Source: Clavelina lepadiformis (taxonomy: Eukaryota > Chordata > Ascidiacea > Aplousobranchia > Clavelinidae). From it: a stretch of 64,000 bases of DNA. A model generated the notes under the pieces. It did not search any database, was not told the origin of the DNA, and worked only from the letters and a program-made list of their open reading frames with translations. Shown piece by piece: positions 24,304 to 34,940 of this stretch. The stretch is taken from NCBI RefSeq assembly GCF_947623445.1, contig NC_135245.1, positions 20,219,501 to 20,283,500 of the forward strand, given 5' to 3'. Position 1 is the stretch's first letter, and each line of letters begins with the position of its first letter. Position numbers and translations under genes: made by a program.

Positions 24304-26080
24304 TTTTGTTTAGAAGGACAATATGTTTCTCTATAAAAAGTGAAGTAATACAAAAATCAGTGAAACCATGAACTTACTTACTGACGATAACTTATGATTG
24401 ACATTGACTGCGACTCATGTCATATATTTGGTCAGGAAGCCTTCTAACTGGAATCAAACTTATCCCATAGATTTTGCTGATCACATCACTGCTGCAGAAC
24501 TGAATTAGATCTTGCAATATTTCGTACGACTCAAGTCGTGCCGGCTACTCTACCTTGTGCATAGAAATGCTAAAAATAAACTTTTCTGTTTGCTTCGTTG
24601 AAAACGAATGTTTTGTGTGGTGTAAAGAAACGTGTTGTGTTTTCTACTTCAGGCGTACGCTGTGTCACTTCGTTTCACAGTCTGTGTAAATTATTCAAAG
24701 TAATTTATTGCTGGATAATAACTATATTGTACCATATCCAGATCCCGGATTTGACTTGGCTATGTATTATAGAACAAAATAACCAAATAAAGATTTCCAC
24801 TGCTTTAAATGTACCACGCAACGTTTGTGGCTTTTGGTGTTACTTAGTTGTGATACTGTTGTTTCATATAAACCTACAATACAATTGATCTTGTATTGTC
24901 AGTTCGGAAAATCGGCGTGTAGCTCGATACTGGATAATGAGTTACTTAATCAGCCAATTAATAAATTGCTGTTTGTAAAATATTTCAAACTGCTTCATAT
25001 TTTGTAGATGCATGTTAGTGTCTCAACACATAACGAATGCTTGTCTAACACTCAACAAATATTTTCTGAAACTTTCTACAAAACATCACATAGTGCAAAG
25101 AAAACAACAGATGCTGCTGGGATGATGAACACTCGTTACCTTACCCTTGGCGTCTGGGGGATACAAGAATCATCTTTTCTTATTAAAATGTGCAGTTGTC
25201 AGAACAACCTGGCAACGTCTAAGCAGGTTGCTGTGATTGACTTTCATACCAGTATAATTTAAATCAGTGAAGCATCTGTCACATCGTCACGAGCAGCTTT
25301 TTTTAATGCTTAAACTTTGAAACTTCCATATGGTTAAAACTTCCTGCTATATCGGTGCTTGATATAATGACAATGTTAGTCAGTTCATATCTAAGCGTGA
25401 GGGAAGCACGACAGTAGGTTCGGCTTCCAGGAAGGAAATTATAAATACGTCCTTATATTTTTGTTGTTTGAGCAATAAAATGGCAAAAACTTTATAAGAC
25501 AAAATCCCAGTAAGCACATAAACGTGAGAAACTTGTGTCCCGTTCATTTGCCTCGTCTTCCCCTACTACTACACTACACAGTGGCTCTTTAGTGAGGCAT
25601 CTGCTCGTGGCCTCCGTAGAACGCCCCATGGTCCCCCAGGGAGAAATTACGTCACTTACCTGTTGCTGAGATGTCTTTAGAACACATGTGTTTATCAATA
25701 CGGGTTAATCGTGGACAATCCAGGAGCTCTGTATAGAATGCAGAAAACGTTTTTCGACCGACGCCATATGCGACGGTGTTAAGTCAGTAAAGGCTCTGGT
25801 GAGAAGAGCCAACCCAACATACGAAAGCTTTGGAGAGGATTTAATGTTCCTGTGAGTAATGAAGGGCCTGAGGGATGTGGCCGAATGTAGAATGCAGAAG
25901 GAAGTCTTAATTGCACTTTGTCAACACCAAGCGGTTAACTGTGTTGTTGTGCATTGCTGCTCTGTGTTCTTGGCTTAGTCATTATTGTTGGATTTCGATG
26001 TGTTGTTCTGTGCTTACGTTCAGTCGTGTCGTGTGCCATTTGCAAAGTATAATATGTTTAATAAAATATGTTACTCAGAT
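24304..26080. repeat. 5' flank block of SDR copy 1 (family member F1)
   Basis: This about 1.75-kb block follows SDR copy 1 and recurs behind copies 2 (29771-31521), 3 (37409-39230), 4 (43577-45880) and, truncated, 5 (49349-50040). It includes the presumed promoters of the SDR genes. A plus-strand ORF of 84 codons at 25008-25262 is open here and in some other members. No known domain is visible. Confidence 0.85.
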
Positions 26081-27315
26081 ACGATTATTGTGATATGTTA
26101 CTGTTACCGGCCTTTTTCTATGCTGGTTCGAATAGGCCTGCAGTTAAACTATAGAATTGTATTTGATAAAAATGGTAAAAAACATGGCACGTCTGCACAC
26201 AGCTCAGGCATCGGTAGAGTCACTCGTTCTCCAATTAGCAAGGCGCAATTACAACCATCAGCGCCTCCGGCCGAAGGCAGAAACACAAAGGCAGAAAACG
26301 AAACACGTAACATTACTAGACAAAACACAAAAAACAAAACAAAACACACAAAACACGTAACATTACTAGCTGTTAATCATGATGGAAATAACAAGACTCA
26401 GACGTCAGCAATTCATGTTTAACAACAAATTGCAACCTTCTGATAATGTTTTAGTAACAGTTAACACATCACACCGTACCACAGGTATCCACAAATGGTC
26501 ATGGTTATCCCGGAAAACGTCTTCACGGACAGATTTTTGATACTTTTCATAGTTTTCTCTTTAACCCGAAGAAATAATTAAAAACTGAAAACAAAGCTTT
26601 GCTGTGGAATTTTGTCGAAATCAACATAGAGCAAGCCAGCAAGATGATGGAAAACGAATTCAGCCACGATGATACTTCCGATGCTGGATTGAATGAAGTG
26701 GATGAGAGCATTCCAACCTCATTTCTGAACAACCAATGACTCAAGGATTTGTAGATAATGAGGCGCTTTGTGTTGTTCCGACCTTTCAAATTCTATTGGA
26801 CGCTCGATTCCTCGTGAGTTACTTCACATACCTTGTCACAGAGGAACGGTTTCGCCCTAATTGGTTCAAATTTAAGGTGGTGAGTGTGAGGCAAAATTTG
26901 TTGCTCATCTACTTTATCAGTCATTATTGTGTAGTTTGCTTGAAGCGTTTTATCAATTAAACAACTTTTAATGGTTGTTTTATCACTGTGTTTGGCGCCA
27001 TTGATAAATATAAACGTTGTGTCTTCGGTTTGGTTGGTCGATGTCTGACGGTGAGCAAATAAAGGCGGCTTCAAAACGATGATCTTTTTGTGTTAGTAGC
27101 GCGACAACGCTACATAATATATAGTTACTCGCAGTCAAGGGTGTCACAATTCGCTGTAAATGCGAAAAGGAACCTGGTTTCATTGATGAGAGAATTATCT
27201 TTACACATTATACGTCGGCTCATTACAAAATCTGACTACTTTTCAAAACTAATTACTGATTGCAAAAAAAAACAAAAAAAACAATTTATACGACAACAGA
27301 TTATTGTAATCAATT
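26081..27315. repeat. Spacer between SDR copies 1 and 2
   Basis: About 26380-27300 recurs between copies 3 and 4 (interrupted there by the element at 39878-40748) and between copies 4 and 5 (about 45890-46920). Short ORFs such as 26736-26960 recur only because the DNA recurs. The bases 26150-26360 are CA-rich and specific to this copy. Confidence 0.7.
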
Positions 27316-29770
27316 TCACTGTCCAACCAATTCACGACCACCATCAACTTTCAGACAACTTCCAGTGATCATCGTTGCTTTGTCTGATGCCAAGAACAAG
27401 ATGGCGTCGACCACTTCTTCCACTTTGATGTTTCTTTCATTGAGTGGATGCTTTCCGGATTCATCAGCAAACATATCTTTGCTTTCCTTCTCCGTGAAAC
27501 CGGCATTTACAAGGATGTTATTCTCAACATGAGAAGGACTGCATGATGCACAACAGAAAGATTTTGAGGTGATAGTTTTCAAAAAACAAACAAACATAGA
27601 CTTGTAACTGTACAACTTACTTCACTGCGTTTACTCTTATTCCACTTTTTGCAAGTTCTATCAATAGAAATTATTTAGAACACGGTAAACGGTAGCGATG
27701 AGAGGTAAAACATTTCTTAGGATGCCTTGTAAGTGATATGTTTAACATGCAGCAGACGATTGACAACCACCATATTATCTGATCAACTTTACAGTATGTC
27801 TCATGATCACATTCATAAAACGTTTCACTGAAGATTACAACAAATTTCATTCATGGGAACAGATATATTCATATCTCACGAACTTACCGATTGCTGAAAA
27901 CTTGGTGATATGATCACAAGCTGCTTTACTGGCGCAGTAGATGGAACCGTAAGGCAAAGTATAAGTCGTGCTTCCTACACTTGATATGTTGACGATGTTT
28001 CCTGAGTCAGTTGAGATCAGTTATAAAACGAAGCTATTCATTTCTTAAAAATGGCTTTTTACCTTTACTCTTCTCCAAATATGGAAGAGCAAGTTGGGTG
28101 AGATAAATAGCAGCTCTGACATTGACGTTGAAACATCGATCAAATTGATCCAAAGTAAACTAAAAATGAAAAAAACTTCCAAAATTAAAATTCACTTTAT
28201 CAGGGATAAAGTTATGAAAATACATTAAATTACAATTGATGATGAAAACATGCTGCCAGTGATAGTCTTCAACTCACTGTGGAGATTAGCACCGCAGGAA
28301 AAACGCCAGCGCTGTTGACCAAAACATGGATTTCTCCAAACTTATCAGCTGTCTCTTTTATGATCCTTTCCATGTCTTCTTGCTTTGAAACGTCACCGAC
28401 AACTTGCAGGACCTGCGATAATAAAATCTTATTTGTAGAACAAAGTAAATAGAAGACGAAAAATCTCATGAAATTGCCCAAAATAATTTGTGCTTTTGTT
28501 ACACAATTTGTTTGCCCGGCCCCCATCCACGACAATGCATGTAGGCCGCCTACCGGATAAAGACATGAAGCAACTATGCAGTTGACCGTATCGAAGCTTC
28601 AGGTGGCAATTAACGTAGTTAAAAATTCACAAAATTTTAATCAATCGAGCATAAAAGAAATCACTGTACGATAAAAACGCAAAAAATAAGAGAAACAACC
28701 AAAGTTAGTGAGAACGAACACAAAAGAAACAATAACAAAAAGAAGGCTGTGCAAATAGTTTGCCACACTTCGCTTTATATTTTTCGATAAGCTGTTTATT
28801 ACTTTCTGAAAATGACTGTTTACTTTTCGATTAGTTTAAACTCACATCTTTCGCTCCAAGCTTCTCACATTCATCGGCAACTTGAGCAAGTCTTTCTTGA
28901 TTAAGATCAGCCAGGCTTAGCAAAGCTCCTTGCTTGGACAATTCCTTTGCTGTGGCTGCTCCAATGCCACTGGCTGCGCCTTTAGAAAGTATTGAAACAA
29001 AGACAATATTTGATTAAACCGAAACAAAACTACAATCATGTTAATTTAGAAAGTTGCAACTTTCAAAGTTATTCATATTTAGCAGCACGTCATCGAGCAC
29101 CAACACAACAGTTCAGGGCAAATCAAACACTTCCTGCGTTTTAAGCAAGTGCGCAGAAGAACACTTCCTTCGTTTTAAGCAAATGCGCAGAAGAACACAA
29201 AAACAGCTACGTCGCACTTTTTCACTTTTAAGGAGTTTGTAATGCGGAAAACGATTTTGTAAAACAAACAGTTCTATTTTCTTTTGTAATTACATCGAAA
29301 TATAAACAAAATGTTTGAAACTTGCAAACGAAGCAGACGCAAATTATACCAGCATGACTAGAATGTATTTAAAAGAATACAGAAGGATCAATTTCTGCAA
29401 TAAATGCTGCGCTTCTTGAATGCGACCAATTCTATTTGTTGTAAGTGACCTTTAGAACAATAAACCACTGCTTCCAAATCGGTGAGTAGATCATTGACTC
29501 AGTGCATGCTAAAGCCAGGGGTGGCAGGTAAGCAATTATGCAGCTGGTTTTGAGAAATAATTTCAACGAAAAAGGTGGAATATAAGACAAACGCATCATT
29601 TATCATATCAAATTGAAAACAATTTCGCACTTATGCGCGGTTCATGTACATTAGGTTATATACAAAGCTATTTAATGATATTATATATCGGCTTAATTAT
29701 GATAAACTTTATACATTTGGAAATGCATCTCACCTGTTATTACGACAACTTTGGAAGCAAAATCGCTCAT
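27316..29770 (-). CDS. Classical short-chain dehydrogenase/reductase, copy 2 (probable NAD-type)
   Basis: Exons in coding order: 29770-29734, 28979-28846, 28412-28278, 28159-28063, 28001-27888, 27657-27621, 27538-27316; 258 aa, all splice sites GT..AG and no stop inside. TGAASGIG at 12-19, Asp37 (LADLNQERL) as in copy 1, NSAG at 90-93, Ser142 (NISSVGS), Tyr156 and Lys160 (YCASK). The C-terminus is GGRELVGQ, the commonest form in the array. No membrane or targeting signal is seen. It appears intact and close to copy 1. Function: NAD(P)-dependent oxidoreductase, substrate unknown. Confidence 0.92.
29129..29196. repeat. 34-bp minisatellite, 2 copies, in intron 1 of SDR copy 2
   Basis: Two head-to-tail units of the same 34-bp sequence as in SDR copy 1, at the same place in intron 1. 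Confidence 0.93.
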
Positions 29771-31521
29771 TTTGTTTAGAAAAAAATCTGTTTCTGTATA
29801 AAAAAAAGAAGTAATACGAAAATCAGTGAAACCATGAACTTACTTACTGACGATAACTTATGAATAACATTGACTGCGACTCATGTCATATATTTGATCA
29901 GGAAGCTTACTAAATGGGATCAAACTTATCCCATAGATTTTACTGATCACACCACTGCTGCAGAACTGAACTAGATCTTGCAATATTTTTTACCGACTCC
30001 AGTCGTGCAGGCTACTCTACCTTATGCATAGAAATGCTAAAAATAAACTTTTTTGTTTGATTCGTTGAAAACGAATGTTTTGTCTGGTGTAAAGAAACGT
30101 GTTGTGTTTTCTACTTCGGGCGTGCGCTGTGTCACTTCGTTTCAAAGTCTGTGTAAATTATTCAAAGTAATTTATTGCTGGATTATAACTATATTGTACC
30201 ATATCCAGCTCCCGGATTTGACTTGGCTATGTATTATAGAACAAAATAACCAAATAAAGATTTCCACTGCTTTAAATGTATCACGCACCGTTTGTTGCTT
30301 TTGGTGATACGTTTTTGTGATACTGTTGTTTCATATAAATCTACAATACAATTGATCTTGTATTGTCAGTTCGGAAAATCGGTGTGAAGCTCGATACTGG
30401 ATAATGAGTTACTTAATCAGCCAATTAATAAATTGCTGTTTGTAAAATATTTCAAACTGCTTCATATTTTGTAGATGCATGTTTGTGTGTCAACACATAA
30501 TGAATGTTTGTCTAAAACTCATAAAATATTTTCTGAAACTTTCTACGATACATCACATAGCGCAAAGAAAACTACCGATGCTGCTGGGATGATCTACACT
30601 CGTTACCTTGCCCTTGGCGTCCTGAGGATACAAGAATCAACTTTTCTTATTAAAATGTGCAGTTGTCAGAACAAACTGGCTACGTCTAAGCAGGTTGCTG
30701 TGATTGACTTTCATACCAGTATAATCTAAATCAGTGAAGCATCTGTCACATCACCACGAGCGGCTTTTGTTGATGTTTAAACTTTGAAACTTCCATACGG
30801 TTAAAAATTCCCGCTAAATTGGTGCTTGATATAACGACTATATTATCAGTTCTAATCTAAGCGTGAGGGAAAGAACGGCAGTAGGTTCGGCTTCCAGGAA
30901 GGAAATGAGAAATACGTCCTTATGTTTTTGATGTTTGATCAGTAAATTGGCAAAGACTTTATAAGATAAAATCCCAGCAAGCACATAATCGTGAGAATGT
31001 TGTGTCCCGTTCATTTGCCTCGTCTTCTCCTACTACTACACTACACAGTGGCTCTTTAGTGAGGCATCTGCTCGTGGCTCCGTAGAACGCCCCATGGCCC
31101 CCAGGGAGAAATTAGGTCACTTACCTGTTGCTGAGATGTCTTTAGAACATATGTGTTTATCAATACGGGTTAATCGTGGACAATCCAGGAGCTCTGTATA
31201 GAATGCAGAAAAAATTTTTCGAACGACGCCATATGCGACGGTGTTAAGTCAGTAAAGGCTCCTGTGAGAAGAGCCAACCCAACATACGAAAGCTTTGGAG
31301 AGGATTTAATGTTCCTGTGAGTATTAAAGGGTCTGAGGGATGTGTCCGAATGTAGAATGCAGTCTTAATTGCGCTTTGTCAACACCAAGCGGTTAACTGT
31401 GTTGTTGTGCATTGCTGCTCTGTGTTCTTTGCAGAGTCATTATTGCTGGATTTCGATGTGTTGTTCTTTGCTTACGTTCAGTCGTGTCGTGTGCCATTTG
31501 CAAAGTATAATTTGTTTAATT
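29771..31521. repeat. 5' flank block of SDR copy 2 (F2), ending at the block junction
   Basis: Homologous to F1 until about 31520, where the sequence switches abruptly to that found at 16554. This switch marks the head-to-tail junction of the large duplicated block. The 84-codon ORF (30475-30729) is open. The part 30165-30665 is nearly identical to 43960-44470. Confidence 0.85.
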
Positions 31522-32890
31522 AAATTGGGTTTATTGGCTCCGTAAGATAATAAGTTACAAAAATGATTTCCACTTCCCTCGTGATACATGTGCAATATAG
31601 TTATCGTTTATGTGCCAATTTTAATTGAATTCAGGATTTATATCAGCTAATATTTGCCTTCATATACAACGATATAATAAAGTGTTTTTAATTTCTGCTT
31701 CCCCTGATGTTGGACTTTTCACTTTTCATCAAAGATGCCGCTTCCCTTTCCTATAAAGTATTTCTTGTGACACAATCAGCGCAACGCAGGCACTTGTTCG
31801 ACGTTTAGTCACCGCGGGACCTACCTAGATAAATGTGATTGATGACGTAGTTATGTTAGTTTTGCAAAACAAGCCATTGCCGGTCGTGAGATAGTCGCAC
31901 TTAAGCCACACGTTTGTAAGGTTACCTCAAGTCACCCGTATTTTAATGGCTAAAAATTACGCCACAGGCTGCAGTGCGCCCTTATGTGGCGAAAGTAAAC
32001 CATTATATATAACAACGTATATATAAGCTCAAAGAACCCAAAACGTATGACCTGATAAAATCTTCCGATATTACGAAAAGTTTAGAACATACGAGGTAAC
32101 ATTCGGTCACGTTTAATCAACCGTATCGTAGACACAAATTGTTTGCGCTGATAGGCTTGGACCAAATCAAGAAGGAAGAGTTTATCGTGTTTGTATTTTG
32201 GCGTCGAACAGCTGTAGGTCACGTGACACAAGCTTGGCTTCGGATAACCTGATTTAAAACCCAAAGTATTCTGAGGTAACCCAGTGCAACAGATGAAAGC
32301 AAATTCGTAAGGCAAATACATATCAGGGGTTGCGTGTGGTCAGCGCGAACGTTCAGTGTCCGAAGCATGTTCAGTGTTTAAGCGGGTCCTTTCCCATCAA
32401 TTGTGTACCCATGCTAATGAATACATGCTAACAACCATTTAAACATAGGTTAGTTGAATGTTGCTATAAGTCAACATACTGTACATCAATTTTTTACTTT
32501 GAGAAAACTCTCTTGTCACATTCTGAACTTTGTACAGCTTTTTGTTTTGTGTTGCAGTATTGTAAGTTGAAGCCATAAATTGTTGCCTGATCGTGTTTCA
32601 AACTTGTGCTCCCACTGGCGTTACAATTTGGATAAATCTTTAAGAAATCTTTACATTTTCGCATCAACAATTACTTCAAACTAGACTTTCGCAAAACTTG
32701 AAGTTGCTGCTGATTGCTTTTCTGTTGCTAATACTTGGATAAGTTACAAAAGATTAACCATAACAATACACTGTTTGCTGGTAACCGTTTGTTTCCCAGC
32801 CAAAAATAGCTGTTTAGTAATGCTTGGAATGTTCATATTTTCTGTTATTATCTTCGTTAAACAAACTTATTTCCTGCCTTTGTACAAAAA
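31522..32890. repeat. Second copy of the TNFR upstream block
   Basis: Matches 16554-17890 with small substitutions and indels. It lies in front of pseudogene D and so is a promoter region that may no longer drive a functional gene. The minus-strand 79-codon ORF is open here too (32082-32321). Confidence 0.8.
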
Positions 32891-33345
32891 ATGCGAGTTT
32901 TCCTCATTTGTGCTGCGATTGTTTCGGAAACTTTTCCGCTCAGCCGACCAGGGGAAAGTCCCCGTGTAGGTATGTCAGACCATCAAAAAGCGGAAGAAGA
33001 TTTCTTGATCGATGCTTGCCCGCGCATAAAGAAGCCGCTGGACTCCCTTAAATACAAACTTCTACCCACGTTGATTGACGGCCAGATGGAAATGTGTTGT
33101 GGCTGCGACAAAGGGAAGTTGAACGTGGGTCCTTAACCACTGCTCTCAGGGTGGAATTTACATGGAAAGCGGCAAAACAGAAAATCACAGGTGTCAGAGC
33201 AACATAAGTTTGACTTAAGTCTCTTCTATTCATTTCAACGGCGTAACAACATCTACAAACCCACTAAATAGATGTGATTGCTGCGAAGGATCAGTTTTTC
33301 ACAACGGGAATTGTCCAAAGAACTATGCTCCATGGGGCTTTGAAA
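32891..33345 (+). pseudogene. Deleted TNFR copy (pseudogene D)
   Basis: The ATG at 32891 and the signal peptide (MRVFLICAAIVSETFPLS) match TNFR C, and exon 1 reads well to GKLNVGP. There the splice donor, intron 1 and most of exon 2 are gone: the sequence runs into a stop (TAA at 33134-33136) and then into a remnant of the end of exon 2 (about 33170-33190). A decayed piece of exon 3 follows at about 33270-33345. Everything from there to the end of the gene, including membrane span and death fold, has been deleted, and the sequence resumes in the 3' flank at about 33484. At best it could encode a secreted fragment of about 81 residues. Confidence 0.9.
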
Positions 33346-33785
33346 TTTTGTATGTCAGTTTAGTATACTTTGGACTATAATTCCATAAAATGCCATCTAT
33401 AAACCATGACTCAAACTTTTTTAACTGAAGCGCAAAATAAACACTAGAGTTTTTGGCCTAAAAAAACACTTTTAGCTACTTTCATGCCAAATTTTAGCCT
33501 AATTCTGCACGCGAACTGGGACATTGAAGCACGCCAACTGCCAGGGAAATTCCTAAGCTAGAAAACGACATCTTCTGATTGGTTTAAACATTTAAAGATT
33601 TTTTAAAGCTCTGCGTAAGTGTCCAACAAAATCGTAGAGATCTTAGTTTTAGGTCCTTGAAGCCTCCTCAAGCAAAGACATTTGTAGAATTATTTAAGAA
33701 AATTTTCAACGACATTATACATAAGGTTCCATGTAAAAGTACTATAATGTTTGTAACAATAAAACTGGTTCTGCATATTATCAGC
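33346..33785. repeat. 3' flank behind pseudogene D, matching the TNFR C flank
   Basis: From about 33484 it matches 20902 onward, up to the TTAA at 33786 where the piggyBac element starts. The bases 33346-33483 have no partner I can see. Confidence 0.7.
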
Positions 33786-34832
33786 TTAACACTAGAACGA
33801 TAGAAGGTGTAATTTTGACACCTTATGAAAAATAAAGTTGTACTAACCCAAAGTCGTTTACTGTAGAACCGCTTTCTTTTGTCACTTTCAATCATTTAAT
33901 GAGCTTAATGCAGGGCTTTGACCATTTTTTGTTTGGAGTACAAACAGTGCACTAATCTGTCTTGTTTACCAAGAACGATGGAAGGTGTCATTTTGACAAC
34001 TTATTGCGCGATGCACAAACAGGTCCAACCAAAGCTATGAATCTCAAATCCTTTTGTGATATAACAACCTAAAATTCCTCGTCTGTGATAAATGCATTGT
34101 TTCATCATCAAAGAGTCATTGCCTCCACATTCTTGCTTCCCATGGTCTCTTTGGTAGCTTACATGTACGTCTTCCAGGCGCAAAATACGTCATTGCAGTG
34201 AATTTCTCACGCAGTATGATTTCGACTGCAAACCAGGTGTAGATTAAAATTGTAGTGAATAGTGCAGTTTTTGTTCACTGCATCTGCAGACGAGATAGTT
34301 TGGCCGACTTGTTTCATTTTTCTTTGGGTCTTTTCTTTTGTTTCTCTGGGTCCTGTACAAAAAAATTAAACATATAAAATTTCCAAGACAGGTATTTCTG
34401 CAAAACTTGGCGAAAGAACTTGGGATGCTCTTTGTAAAACATTCCTCAAAGCCTCGCTCTACAAAAAAAGCAGCTCCTCGCTCTGCAGAAGAAGCAGCTG
34501 CTAGTGGATATCAACAACCACCAACACGAAACTGCCAAGTCAGAGGCCACTGCAAAAAGAACCGCTCTATTGGCGGATGCCACAAATGTGAAAACTTCCT
34601 ATGCGGAAAATGCACTGCCAGTATACAGCGTGTGTGCAAAGGCTGCAAATGAAGTATACTCGCGCATTTCGGCAATATTTGTCACTTGTTTAGTGACGTT
34701 TGACTTGTTTGTTTTGATATTTTAAGAAAAAACGTAAACAAAACAGACTGTTCGACTCCAAAGTACATGGGTGTCAAAATGACACCTTCCGTGGTTCTAG
34801 GTAAATCAAAATTTCAGTCTTTCTAGTGTTAA
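33786..34832 (+). mobile_element. piggyBac-type DNA transposon, internally deleted, both ends kept
   Basis: It starts TTAACACTAGAA and ends TTCTAGTGTTAA: perfect 12-bp terminal inverted repeats that include the TTAA target (33786-33789 and 34829-34832), the piggyBac hallmark. Subterminal repeats of a GGAAGGTGTCATTTTGACA type lie near both ends and once more internally (about 33977). The plus-strand ORF 34338-34652 (104 codons) encodes the transposase C-terminus: FLQNLAKELGM, then a Cys-rich zinc-binding stretch (RNCQVRGHC, GGCHKCENFLCGKC, RVCKGCK) typical of piggyBac. The catalytic DDD part is absent, so it cannot move alone. Confidence 0.88.
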
Positions 34833-34940
34833 GTGTCAAATGTTTTATTTTGTTCTGCATAATAAACTAGTGTCATTTTATTCACAGTTAGGGCGTCATT
34901 TTTCGAACCCTAACAACTTTTGAAAGCATGGTAATCTATT

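Noticed and set aside
26736-26960. 74-codon ORF repeated at 39618-39842
   Set aside because: Lies in duplicated spacer DNA and is broken in the third spacer (about 46380-46610); no sign of constraint.
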